A stretch of DNA of 44,270 nt from Candidatus Pacearchaeota archaeon (GTDB lineage Archaea; Nanobdellota; Nanobdellia; Pacearchaeales; GW2011-AR1), in assembly GCA_026414385.1 (NCBI GenBank), contig JAOAJC010000005.1, positions 1 to 44,270 on the forward strand, read 5' to 3'. This document shows positions 10,277-19,875 of the stretch, one piece after another. The notes beneath the pieces were generated by a model, which was not told where the DNA came from, made no database searches, and saw only the letters and a list, made by a program, of their open reading frames with translations. A program made the position numbers and the translations under genes. How positions within the stretch are numbered: the first letter of the stretch is position 1; each line of letters begins with the position of its first letter.

Positions 10277-10693
10277 ATGACTACAATAAATATGCAAATA
10301 ATGAGATATATTAATATTTTAGATAGAGCTTCGCGCGTGAAAACTAAAAATTGTTTTATTTATAATAATATGGTTTTTTTTGCTGTTCCAAAATATACTA
10401 TTTCAAAAGCAATAGGCCCAAATGCAATAAATGCTAGGAAGATTGAAGAACAAATTGGAAAAAAAATAAGAATTATAGAAGAACCTGATGGAATAACCAG
10501 TATTGAAAGATTTATCACGGACATAGTTTCTCCTATAAAGTTTAAATTAATTGAAATAAAAGATAATACTGTTGTTTTAACTGCTGGAAGCACGACGAAC
10601 AAAGCTGCTTTAATAGGTAGAAATAAGAGAAGATTTGACGAGTTAAGAAAAATATTAATGGATAATTTTGGATTGGATTTAAAGATAATTTAA
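10277..10693 (+). CDS. nusA: NusA-like transcription termination factor
   Basis: 138 aa, KH-type GPNAINARKIEEQIGKKIRIIE; located after rpoA as in archaeal operons. Confidence 0.85.
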   Translation: MTTINMQIMRYINILDRASRVKTKNCFIYNNMVFFAVPKYTISKAIGPNAINARKIEEQIGKKIRIIEEPDGITSIERFITDIVSPIKFKLIEIKDNTVVLTAGSTTNKAALIGRNKRRFDELRKILMDNFGLDLKII

Positions 10694-10770
10694 GTTTTAT
10701 AAAAATTAATATATAATCTATTGTAGAGTTTGTTTTATATCAAAAGAGATTGACAGAAATAAAAGAAATC

Positions 10771-10780
10771 TTTATAAATA
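10771..10780 (+). promoter_or_regulatory. Candidate TATA box for the 10801/10851 transcript
   Basis: tttataaata about 25 nt upstream of ATG 10801. Confidence 0.45.
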
Positions 10781-10800
10781 ATGCCAAATTTGATTAGATA

Positions 10801-10845
10801 ATGCATAAAGATAAAAATGCTTTAAAAGAGGTGAAAGGAGGTTAA
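10801..10845 (+). CDS. Candidate 14-codon leader ORF (MHKDKNALKEVKGG)
   Basis: ATG about 25 nt after a TATA-like box; its Gly-Gly codons (GGA GGT) coincide with a Shine-Dalgarno for ATG 10851. Confidence 0.35.
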   Translation: MHKDKNALKEVKGG

Positions 10846-10850
10846 TCAAC

Positions 10851-11072
10851 ATGGACACAAAGAAAGTGATCACAACGCTCTTTGTTTTAGTGATTATATT
10901 CTCTTTGTTGAGTATCACACTAAATTTATTGTATGGTGGGAAGACAATAGAAGTAGTTTCAAAACCAAAGAGTGTTGATAAAGCACAAGTTGGACTATTT
11001 ATAGAGGGTAGAGAAACAGGGGTAGCTGTAACTGGAAACTCTATATCCAATGTTGGACTTTATGTTGAATAA
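10851..11072 (+). CDS. Small membrane-anchored/secreted hypothetical protein
   Basis: 73 aa with N-terminal TM segment; strong ggaggt SD 8 nt before ATG. Confidence 0.65.
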   Translation: MDTKKVITTLFVLVIIFSLLSITLNLLYGGKTIEVVSKPKSVDKAQVGLFIEGRETGVAVTGNSISNVGLYVE

Positions 11073-11079
11073 AAACAAA

Positions 11080-11697
11080 ATGGCAGAGGAAAACTCAGTC
11101 ATGGTTGTAGCGGTTCTTGCAGTGATTGCATCTTTAGCTGCGGCAGGAATATCCTATTATTCTGCTATAAGCGTTGTTCCGAAGATTGTTGGCTATCAAG
11201 TATATGGTTCGACAAACTTGACAGTAGAGTCTTTTGCGATGATAAATTTTACAGATAGCAGTGTAAATTGGGGTTCTGGGAAAGTGAATATCGGAAAGAC
11301 AAAAGCATATCTTGATACAAGATCTGGAACAGTTACTGATGGAAATTGGACAGCAGAAACTACTGGACTAATGTTAGAAAACCTCGGAAATGTAAATGTT
11401 ACATTAAACCTAAGTGCTGGAAAGACTGCAGCTCAATTTATAGGTGGGACAAACCCTGCTTATAAATGGTGGATAAGAGATAACGAAACCGGAAGTTGCA
11501 TAAACGTTACTGGACCAAGCAATGGTTTTGGTGGATGGGCGGATCCGTCAACAACGTCTATAACAATTTGCAATCCGCTAAGATTCTTGATTGCCTCTAA
11601 TGAGATAAGAATTGACTTTAATGTAACAGTGCCAGAGGATGCAACAAAAGGAGCGAGAAGCGATACCATCACTGCAATCGGAATTGCAACAACATAA
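11080..11697 (+). CDS. Putative secreted surface (pilin-like or surface-layer-associated) protein
   Basis: MAEENSVMVVAVLAVIASLAAAGISYYS N-terminal hydrophobic anchor, Thr/Asn-rich beta-type body. Start 11080 preferred over 11050, which overlaps the upstream gene. T-rich tract after stop. Confidence 0.65.
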   Translation: MAEENSVMVVAVLAVIASLAAAGISYYSAISVVPKIVGYQVYGSTNLTVESFAMINFTDSSVNWGSGKVNIGKTKAYLDTRSGTVTDGNWTAETTGLMLENLGNVNVTLNLSAGKTAAQFIGGTNPAYKWWIRDNETGSCINVTGPSNGFGGWADPSTTSITICNPLRFLIASNEIRIDFNVTVPEDATKGARSDTITAIGIATT

Positions 11698-11778
11698 AAT
11701 AAAATTAAATTTTTATTTTTTATTTTTTTTTAAAAAAAGCTTAAAAAAATTTATAAATAAAGAAATTATGAATTCTTA

Positions 11779-12903
11779 ATGAAAAAAGAGATTTATTTGG
11801 CGTTTATTGTTGGAGTAACATTTATTCTGTTTGTAAAAAATGTAAGTGCGTTAGGGATTATGCCTGCAATAAGAGAATTTAATTTTGAACCTGGAAAGAG
11901 GTATACAATAACTTATACAATAATAAATGAAGATTCTAAAAGAGAGATAAATTTATACGTTGGAGGGGATTTTGCAAAATATGCTTCATTAAGCAAAAAA
12001 AGTTTTATTGGTAGCGATAGTTTTAGTGTTACAATAAATTTACCAGACAAATGGGATAAACCTGGAAAGAACATATTGACAGTCGGAGCAAAGGAAACTC
12101 CGAAAGAAGATGAGATGATAAGTACGGTTATTGCAATTGAAGCTGTTGTTTATATTTATGTTCCTTATCCTGGAAAATATATTGATGCAATATTAAATAT
12201 CCCGAACTGCAATGTCGGAGATATTGTTCCTGTTGAGATAAGAATAATAAACCGCGGAACAGAAACAATTGTTCCGCAGATAAGATTAAATTTTTATGAT
12301 AAGGAAAAAAACCTTGTTTATCAAACGGAATTTGAACAGAAAACAATAGAGAGTGGTATTGAAAAAGTGTTTAATAAAGTGATTGATAGTTCTGAATTTA
12401 AACCTGGAGATTATTTAGTTGAGGCAGTTATAGATTATGCTAATGATAAAAAAATATTAAACAAAACATTTAGGGTTGGAAGCTTATCAATTAATGTAAA
12501 AAATTTCACAAAGAAAATTGAGAGTGGTGGATTAAAAAAATATTATATTGATATAGAAAGCTTATGGAATGATTATATAACAAAAATTTATGCTGACGTT
12601 AATGTGTCAAATAGCACATTTAGCACAACATTTAGAACTCCGCCGAATGATTTACCTGGTTGGGGAGAAAGAAGATTAGAAGGTTATTTGGACACAACCG
12701 GAATGATTGGCAAATACAATTCTGAGATAATTTTGTATTTTGAAGATAAGAATATGAGCATAAATGGAGAGTTAGAAGTTTATAAAGAAAAGAGATTTAA
12801 TAATACTTTATTAATAATAGTTGCAATTATTATTGGATTAGTAATTATTTCTGTTATTTATTATCTAATAATAAGATGGAAAATACAAAAAAAGAAAAAA
12901 TGA
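11779..12903 (+). CDS. Secreted membrane-anchored protein with Ig-like/NEW3-like extracellular repeats
   Basis: Signal peptide, beta-rich body, C-terminal TM (LLIIVAIIIGLVIISVIYYLII) and Lys-rich tail. Confidence 0.65.
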   Translation: MKKEIYLAFIVGVTFILFVKNVSALGIMPAIREFNFEPGKRYTITYTIINEDSKREINLYVGGDFAKYASLSKKSFIGSDSFSVTINLPDKWDKPGKNILTVGAKETPKEDEMISTVIAIEAVVYIYVPYPGKYIDAILNIPNCNVGDIVPVEIRIINRGTETIVPQIRLNFYDKEKNLVYQTEFEQKTIESGIEKVFNKVIDSSEFKPGDYLVEAVIDYANDKKILNKTFRVGSLSINVKNFTKKIESGGLKKYYIDIESLWNDYITKIYADVNVSNSTFSTTFRTPPNDLPGWGERRLEGYLDTTGMIGKYNSEIILYFEDKNMSINGELEVYKEKRFNNTLLIIVAIIIGLVIISVIYYLIIRWKIQKKKK

Positions 12904-13409
12904 ATAATCTATCAAAAATTAAAAATAAATCTATAAAAAATAAAATAATTATGGGATTATTTTTTATTAGTTTTGCATTATTAATTATATCCACAATGAT
13001 TAATATACACTTATTCCCATATAAAAAAAATATAAATGTTGGCGAAAAGTATGAATTATTGGAAAGCAAAGAACTTTATGCTAACGTGAATGTTAGCAAA
13101 GGAAATAGGGGCGGATTTGATTTGAACAAAAGCGCGCTAACATTTGGAAAGATAAGTTTGGGTGGAAGTGCAACGAGAAGCATTAATTTTGAAAATAATT
13201 ATAATTTTGCAGTTTATGTTAAGATATCTGCAAATGGAGATATAGCAAACTTGCTTTTTTTTAATGAGATTGAATTTGTTAAAGCAAAAGAGAATAAAAG
13301 AATCGGATTTAGTGTTATAACAAATAATGAGACAAAAGTCGGATTTTATGAAGGGAAAGTAAAAATAGATGTTTATCCTGCGTGGGTAGATATTGAAAAA
13401 TTAAAATAG
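12900..13409 (+). CDS. Membrane-anchored extracellular hypothetical protein
   Basis: ATGA overlap with upstream stop; single N-terminal TM followed by beta-rich domain. ORF track start is 12876. Confidence 0.6.
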   Translation: MNNLSKIKNKSIKNKIIMGLFFISFALLIISTMINIHLFPYKKNINVGEKYELLESKELYANVNVSKGNRGGFDLNKSALTFGKISLGGSATRSINFENNYNFAVYVKISANGDIANLLFFNEIEFVKAKENKRIGFSVITNNETKVGFYEGKVKIDVYPAWVDIEKLK

Positions 13410-13613
13410 TTTAATTATGCGTAAAGCTAATTTGGCTTAAATGTTCATGGAAATGTGTAGCTATTAAACAGAAATTAACATAAAAAATATTAAAATTATA
13501 GACAATAAGCGCTTTATAGTAAGTTGATTAAAATAAATTTATTATTAGTTTTTATATTTTTATTTATAATCGGATAGCAAATAATTTATAAAAAGGACAT
13601 TCTTTAAATTGTA

Positions 13614-14276
13614 ATGAAAAAGAGTGTTTTGTTTGCGATTATATTCGTAATGGGATTTGTGTTTTTTATGGCGTTATTTAGTAGTAATATAAAACAAGTT
13701 ATACCATTAACTGGAAAAACAACATCGACTGCTGTTGTAGGGTTTTTTGTTTCCGGAGAGATACAAGAAAGAAATGTTAGCAAGGGATGGAATTTTGTTT
13801 CTTTTTATGTTGAGGCAGGGAATTATAGTGTTGAAAATGTCTTAAACTCTATAGAAGGATATTATGATTACGTGTTAGAGTGGGATTCAAATAATCAAAA
13901 ATTTAAAACTTGGAGTAAATTTGGAACAAGAGAGTTTAATGAGTTAAATAAAAACAAGAGTTATTTTATTTTTTTAAATAGCGCGGGAAAGAAAATAATT
14001 TTAGATGGTGAAAAGTTTGGAAACCTTACATTGATATTACGAGATGGTTGGGAAGCTCCAGATTATATTTATGAGTACGAGTCTGAAAACATAACAGAAA
14101 ACACGTTTAAGAATGTAACTTTTGAATATATTCAAAAATGGAATGAGACAAAACAAGAGTTTATGGTATATAGTAAGCTAAGGAATGAGCAACCATTTAA
14201 CAAAATTTATCCTGGTGAAGGATATCTTATATTAACAAAGGGAGGCTATCTTGTATATGTCAGGACACAAGGATAA
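13614..14276 (+). CDS. Secreted protein with two GWN...W...Y-type repeats
   Basis: N-terminal signal/anchor; GWNFVSFYV...VLEWDSNNQKFKTWSKF and GWEAPDYIY...IQKWNETKQEFMVYSKL appear to be two copies of one domain. Confidence 0.65.
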   Translation: MKKSVLFAIIFVMGFVFFMALFSSNIKQVIPLTGKTTSTAVVGFFVSGEIQERNVSKGWNFVSFYVEAGNYSVENVLNSIEGYYDYVLEWDSNNQKFKTWSKFGTREFNELNKNKSYFIFLNSAGKKIILDGEKFGNLTLILRDGWEAPDYIYEYESENITENTFKNVTFEYIQKWNETKQEFMVYSKLRNEQPFNKIYPGEGYLILTKGGYLVYVRTQG

Positions 14277-14332
14277 ACAAAATAAAATGCCGAACCAATT
14301 AAGTTTAAATAGAAAATTAAATTAGAAAAAAG

Positions 14333-15943
14333 ATGAAAAGAGGATTGTTTGGCTTTATTTTGGCATTGATTCTTGCACTAACTATTAGTAAGGTAAGTGC
14401 GGTTTATATTGGATTGACTGATGGTTATGTATATAATAACCTTGGAAGTCCTGTTGGCGGGGCATTCGTTGAAGTTAGTGTTTCTGGTTGTTCTGGGGGA
14501 TATGCAAATGGATGTAAGAGCAATGCGACAACAGGATCAAATGGATATTACATAGCAAGCAATTTAAATTTGCCAAAAAATGGGGGAGTGAGCGTTATTG
14601 CAAGAAAAGATAGCGGGAGCGGAAGTGCAACAGGAAATGCAAACGAGTATCAAGTTGCGCGCGTAAATCTTACGATATGTTATCCACCGTCAGTGCCTCT
14701 CGTAAGTGATGTTCCGAACGGAGATAATAATACAATTATGTTTAGTTGGACTTCGGGAACAGACCCGTTAGGATTAACGAAGCATGATGATTTTATTTTA
14801 GATTCTGTTGTAACAAGCCCTGCAACACCGCCTTTAATGAGAAGTAATCTTTCTTTTACTTCTCATACATGGGGGGCAAGAACATGCAACCCTTATTGTT
14901 GTAGTAATTGGGCAACTGACTCATTTACATTAAATTGTCCGGCACCAACACAACCAACATTAACAGACGTGCCAAATTCTCATAATACAACAGTAACATT
15001 TGCGTGGGTTTCTGGAATTGATCCATACAATAGGCCGACATATGATGAGTTTGATTTAAATGGAAATATAACTAGCCCGGCTGTTTCCCCGATAACAAGA
15101 ATTAATTTGGGTTTTATATCATATATATGGAAAGTTAGAACTTGCAATAATTATTGTTGCAGTAATTGGGTAAGCGATAGCTTTACGCTGGGAAATGGTG
15201 CGCCAAGCAAACCGACAAACACTAATTTTAGTGTTAATAACATAACTGGAAAAACGAATTTAACATGGAATTCTGGAGTTGATCCTGATGGAGATGCAAC
15301 TTATGACGAGATTAGGTTGGAAAATGGAACAATAATAAGCCCTGCAACATCACCTTATGAAATAAATTCTAAGATATTAATTGAGTGGGAAGTTAGGACA
15401 TGCGATAGTTTTGGGGCGTGTAGTGATTGGGTTGAAGTAGATAGCGTAACATGCGCAGAAATTACAGGGGTTTGTGAAAGTTGCCCTGTTTGCGAGGTTT
15501 GCGAACCTTGTGAGGAAAAAGGTGGAAGTACTGGGGGTGGTAAAAAAACAACAACGAGCGAACAAAAAACAAGCATAGTTTGTAATGGGGTTGAGATAAA
15601 AAACGATTTATTATTAAAAGTGGAGATGAGATTGAATGGAAAAAACAACAAAATAAGTTTGTTTGGTTCTAAATGGGCTTGGGAAGATTTGCAATATTGT
15701 CCGTGGTGTTATGATGGGATAAAGAATTATGATGAAGAGGGAGTTGATTGTGGGGGGAGCTGTAGAGAGTGTAGTTTAATAGAACAACCATTTAAAAGAA
15801 AAGGAATTCCATTAGCAACAGTAATAGTGATAATAACATTAATTATTGTAATAGTATATATTAGTTATCAATTTAATTTATGGACAAAAACCAAAATATT
15901 AATAAAAAAAATTTTATTAAGAATTTTAAGCTCTCTTAATTAG
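14333..15943 (+). CDS. Large Cys-rich cell-surface protein: carboxypeptidase-regulatory-like domain, three FN3-like repeats, C-terminal TM
   Basis: Signal peptide; repeated VRTCNxYCCSNW; CESCPVCEVCEPC; CYDGIKNYDEEGVDCGGSCREC; C-terminal TM and basic tail. Confidence 0.7.
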   Translation: MKRGLFGFILALILALTISKVSAVYIGLTDGYVYNNLGSPVGGAFVEVSVSGCSGGYANGCKSNATTGSNGYYIASNLNLPKNGGVSVIARKDSGSGSATGNANEYQVARVNLTICYPPSVPLVSDVPNGDNNTIMFSWTSGTDPLGLTKHDDFILDSVVTSPATPPLMRSNLSFTSHTWGARTCNPYCCSNWATDSFTLNCPAPTQPTLTDVPNSHNTTVTFAWVSGIDPYNRPTYDEFDLNGNITSPAVSPITRINLGFISYIWKVRTCNNYCCSNWVSDSFTLGNGAPSKPTNTNFSVNNITGKTNLTWNSGVDPDGDATYDEIRLENGTIISPATSPYEINSKILIEWEVRTCDSFGACSDWVEVDSVTCAEITGVCESCPVCEVCEPCEEKGGSTGGGKKTTTSEQKTSIVCNGVEIKNDLLLKVEMRLNGKNNKISLFGSKWAWEDLQYCPWCYDGIKNYDEEGVDCGGSCRECSLIEQPFKRKGIPLATVIVIITLIIVIVYISYQFNLWTKTKILIKKILLRILSSLN

Positions 15944-16030
15944 ATAGATTTTTGGCATTTGCAAAAACGATAAAAAGCGCTTTGTAAAAGAGTATAAAGA
16001 TTTAAAAACCAAAAAAAATAAGCACTAAAT

Positions 16031-16453
16031 ATGGGATTAATGAATGCAAGAAAATTAATGAAAAGAAATAAAAAATTTAGATGGAGCCAGAAAACTTATA
16101 AAAAAAGAACATTGAATTTGAAAGTTAAGGCAGATCCGCTTGAAGGTGCTGCACAAGCAAGAGGAATTGTTGTTGGCAAATTCCAAAAAGAAGCAAGACA
16201 GCCAAATTCTGCTATGAGAAAGTGTTGTAAAGTGCAATTGATTAAAAACGGTATATCTGTTGGAGCATTTATTCCTGGAAATTTGGCGCAAAAATTCATT
16301 GATGAACATGATGAAGTAATAATTGAGAGAATAGGGGGAAGAATGGGGCGTTCTATTGGAGATATTCCTGGAATTAGTTTTAAGGTAATTAAGGTTAATG
16401 ATCAACCGCTTCATCTTTTGTGGAAAGGAAAGATAGAAAAAGGAAGGAGATAA
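16031..16453 (+). CDS. rpsL: 30S ribosomal protein S12 (uS12)
   Basis: [36 protein letters not shown]. Confidence 0.96.
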   Translation: MGLMNARKLMKRNKKFRWSQKTYKKRTLNLKVKADPLEGAAQARGIVVGKFQKEARQPNSAMRKCCKVQLIKNGISVGAFIPGNLAQKFIDEHDEVIIERIGGRMGRSIGDIPGISFKVIKVNDQPLHLLWKGKIEKGRR

Positions 16454-16455
16454 AA

Positions 16456-17079
16456 ATGGTAGAGAAAACAGAACAAAAAAACAAAATAAATTTTAAGTTA
16501 TTTGATTTGTATGACACATCAAACATAGAAATAAAAGATCCTGCACTAAAACCATACATTAATTTAAGTGCGAAGCTATTATTAAAATCGCATGGTAGAA
16601 ATCATGACAGGTTTGGTAGTTCAAAAACAAATGTTATTGAAAAATTAGCAAGACATTTAGATGTGCCTGGACATGTTGGGAAAAAACACAAGTTAATTAC
16701 ATCGTGGGGAAGCGGAAAATACAATAAGAATATGAAAATAGTTTTAGAAGCATTAAAATTAATTCAGGAAAAAACAAAGAAAAATCCTATTCAAGTATTA
16801 GTCAGTGCGATAGAAAATGGTTCTCCGAGAGACGAGGTTACTGTTATTGAACATGCAGGAGCAAGATATCCACAAGCCGTTGATACAAGTCCGTATAGAA
16901 GAGTTGCTCTTGCACTAAGATGGTTTGTGCAAGGAGCATATAACAAATCATTTGGAAAAGGTAAAAAAATAAGTCAAACATTAGCAAATGAGATAATAAT
17001 GGCAAGTGAAGGAAACATGGAAAGTTTTGCTGTTTCAAAGAAAACAGAATTAGAAAAACAAGCTGACGGAGCAAGGTAA
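16456..17079 (+). CDS. rpsG: 30S ribosomal protein S7 (uS7)
   Basis: NPIQVLVSAIENGSPRDEVT...QAVDTSPYRRVALALRWFVQGAY; start 16456 preferred over track start 16420, which overlaps rpsL. Confidence 0.95.
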   Translation: MVEKTEQKNKINFKLFDLYDTSNIEIKDPALKPYINLSAKLLLKSHGRNHDRFGSSKTNVIEKLARHLDVPGHVGKKHKLITSWGSGKYNKNMKIVLEALKLIQEKTKKNPIQVLVSAIENGSPRDEVTVIEHAGARYPQAVDTSPYRRVALALRWFVQGAYNKSFGKGKKISQTLANEIIMASEGNMESFAVSKKTELEKQADGAR

Positions 17080-17080
17080 T

Positions 17081-19273
17081 ATGGTAGAGAAAGAAACGAG
17101 TTTAGAAAAAATAAAAAGATTAATTGCGAATCAAAAAAACATTAGAAATGTAGCAACTTCTGCGCACATTCATCATGGTAAAACCGCATTTACGGACAAT
17201 CTTCTTGCTGCGGCAGGTTTAATGGCTGCAAAAATTGCCGGAAGTTTGGAAGAGGGAATGGCTACATGGCAACACGCTGACGAACAAGAAAGGTTAATGA
17301 CTGTTGATGCTGCTAATGTATCAATGGCCCACAATTATCAAGGAGAGGAATATTTAATTAACTTAATTGACACGCCAGGACACATTGATTTTTCTGGAAA
17401 CGTAACGAGAGCAATGAGAGCTATTGATGGAACATTTGTATTAGTTTGTGCTGTTGAGGGGTGCATGCCTCAAACAGAGACAGTATTAAAGCAAGCATTA
17501 AGAGAGAGGGTAAAACCAGTTTTATTTATTAACAAAGTTGATAGATTAATTAAAGAATTAAAATTAACGCCGGAAGGAATGCAGAAAAGATTCAAAGAAA
17601 TAATTGACGAGTTTAACAGTTTAATAATGAAAATTGCAGAGCCAGAATATAAAGAAAAATGGCAGGTTAATGTAAATGACGGGAGCGTTGCTTTTGGTAG
17701 CGCGAGAGAAAATTGGGCTTTATCTGTTCCTTTTATGAAAAAAAAGGGGGTGAGTTTTAAGGACATAATAAAACTTTATGAAGAGATGGATGAACAACAA
17801 AGAAAAAAATGGATATGGGAAAATGCGCCGTTATATGAGGTTGTGTTAGACATGGCTGTGAAACACCTTCCAAATCCTGTGGAGGCACAGAAATATAGAA
17901 TTCCAAGAATATGGAGAGGGGATTCTGAAAGCAAGTTTGGACAAGACTTAATTAGTTGTAATAAAAATGGAGAGGTTGCATTTGTAATAACAAGAATTGT
18001 TATTGATCCTCGTTCTGGAAAAGAGATTGCTGCTGGAAGATTATATTCTGGAACAATAGAAAATGGAATGGAAGTTTATGCAAACAACGCAGGAAAAAAA
18101 TTTAGGATACAACAAGTTTTAGTTTATAATGGAATAAAACCAGAACAAGTTGATAAAGTTTTAGCTGGAAACGTTCTTGCTATCTCTGGATTGAATGTTG
18201 AGGTTGGCGAAACAATAACAATAAGCCCGCAAACTCCATTTGAGGAAATAAAACATATTTTTCAACCAGTTATTACAAAATCAATTGAAGTTGTAAGGAG
18301 TGCGGATTTGCCAAAATTAATTGAAGTATTAAGAAAAGTTGCGAAAGAGGATCCAAGTATAAAAGTTGAGATTAACGAAGAAACGGGGGAGAATTTAATT
18401 TCTGGAATGGGAGAGTTACATTTGGAAATTATTGAGGGAAGAATAAAAACAGAAAAAGGATTAGACGTAAAAATGGGACATCCAATTGTCGTTTATAGAG
18501 AGAGTGTTACAAAGAGTTCCCCAGTAATTGAAATGAGAACGCCAAACGGACATAATATAGTTTATATGAGCATAGAACCATTAGAAGATGAGGTTTATAA
18601 TGCAATTGAGAGAGGAGAGATTCCTGAAGGGAAATTAAGAAAAAAAGCCGAGGAAGTTTGGAAAAAATTATCAGAATATGGAGTTTCAAATGATGAGGCA
18701 AGACAATATAAAGAAATTTATAAAGGAAATGTGTTTGAAGATAGAACAAGAGGAATTGTTTTGTTAGGGGAAGTTATTGAGTCTGTTTTGGATGGATGGC
18801 GCCTTGTTGTTGATGCTGGGCCTTTGGCAAGAGAACCATTAATGAAAACAAAAGTTATTTTACACGATATGAAAATTCATGTAGATAATGTTCATAGAGG
18901 ACCTGCGCAAATATATCCTGCTGTTAGAAACGCTATGTTTGAAGGAATGGCAAGAGCAGGAGCTTGTTTGTTGGAACCAATACAGAAACATATGTTGGAA
19001 GCGCCTGTTGAATTTATGGGAACATTAACGAACTTGGTTGGAAGCAAGAGGGGTGTTTTATTAGACGTAAAACAAGAGGGAGCTGATACAATAATTGAGG
19101 CAGAAATTCCTGTTGCTGAGATGATTGGGTGGAGCAATGATTTAAGAAGTGCGACAGAGGGGAGAGGAATTTCGAGTTTAATGGATCAGAGATTCCAAAA
19201 ATTGCCAAATGAATTGCAAATGGAAGTTATAAGAAAAATAAGACAGAGAAAAGGATTAACTGAAAACCAATAA
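17081..19273 (+). CDS. fusA: Translation elongation factor EF-2
   Basis: 730 aa GTPase; LIDTPGHIDFSGNVTRAMRAIDG, FINKVDR, diphthamide-region DNVHRGPAQIYPAVR. Confidence 0.96.
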   Translation: MVEKETSLEKIKRLIANQKNIRNVATSAHIHHGKTAFTDNLLAAAGLMAAKIAGSLEEGMATWQHADEQERLMTVDAANVSMAHNYQGEEYLINLIDTPGHIDFSGNVTRAMRAIDGTFVLVCAVEGCMPQTETVLKQALRERVKPVLFINKVDRLIKELKLTPEGMQKRFKEIIDEFNSLIMKIAEPEYKEKWQVNVNDGSVAFGSARENWALSVPFMKKKGVSFKDIIKLYEEMDEQQRKKWIWENAPLYEVVLDMAVKHLPNPVEAQKYRIPRIWRGDSESKFGQDLISCNKNGEVAFVITRIVIDPRSGKEIAAGRLYSGTIENGMEVYANNAGKKFRIQQVLVYNGIKPEQVDKVLAGNVLAISGLNVEVGETITISPQTPFEEIKHIFQPVITKSIEVVRSADLPKLIEVLRKVAKEDPSIKVEINEETGENLISGMGELHLEIIEGRIKTEKGLDVKMGHPIVVYRESVTKSSPVIEMRTPNGHNIVYMSIEPLEDEVYNAIERGEIPEGKLRKKAEEVWKKLSEYGVSNDEARQYKEIYKGNVFEDRTRGIVLLGEVIESVLDGWRLVVDAGPLAREPLMKTKVILHDMKIHVDNVHRGPAQIYPAVRNAMFEGMARAGACLLEPIQKHMLEAPVEFMGTLTNLVGSKRGVLLDVKQEGADTIIEAEIPVAEMIGWSNDLRSATEGRGISSLMDQRFQKLPNELQMEVIRKIRQRKGLTENQ

Positions 19274-19308
19274 TTTTTAACTAAATTTTAGTAAATTATT
19301 AAATAAAG

Positions 19309-19326
19309 TTATTTAATGTTAAATAA
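19309..19326. repeat. Palindrome TTATTTAA-TG-TTAAATAA, candidate operator
   Basis: Perfect 8-bp arms; imperfect second copy TTATTAA-TG-TTAAATAA at 19374-19390; both upstream of a small DNA-binding-like gene. Confidence 0.4.
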
Positions 19327-19423
19327 AAAAAGAGCTTAAAGAGAATTTATAACTTAATAGTTACAAGAAATATTTATTAATGTTAAATAACTCTAAATAA
19401 TAAAATCTATGTAAAAAGGAAGA

Positions 19424-19654
19424 ATGGCACTAAAAACATTTAACATTGATGAACAAATATACAAAGAATTTTCTGAATATTGCAAGAAAAACGGGATAAG
19501 TATGAGCAAACAAGTTGAGAATTTCTTTAAAGAAGAGTTGATGAAAATAAAATTAAGCATTAAAATGGATGCAAGAGATATTGATATGAAAGAAAAAAAA
19601 GAGAATTTACAAAAAATTTCTCAAGAGGAGCATCCATTAAGTAAATATTGTTAG
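19424..19654 (+). CDS. Small ribbon-helix-helix-like protein
   Basis: 76 aa, N-terminal KTFNIDEQIYKEFSEYCKKNGISMSKQVENFFKEEL matches RHH spacing. Confidence 0.55.
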   Translation: MALKTFNIDEQIYKEFSEYCKKNGISMSKQVENFFKEELMKIKLSIKMDARDIDMKEKKENLQKISQEEHPLSKYC

Positions 19655-19875
19655 ATTCAAAAATTTGATTGGTTTTCTTCCATATATAAAATTAGCGTTT
19701 AGATATTTAGTGACAACAGCACAACCAAATTAAAAAAGCAAGATTAATAGTTGAGAGGAAGGAAAATAAAATCTCTAGAACCACAATGACAATATTTAAA
19801 ATTAAGACAATCATTCCTTTTTCTTTATCTAAAATATTGATTGAAGTAGAAACGATTAAAAAAGAAATTCTCTAA

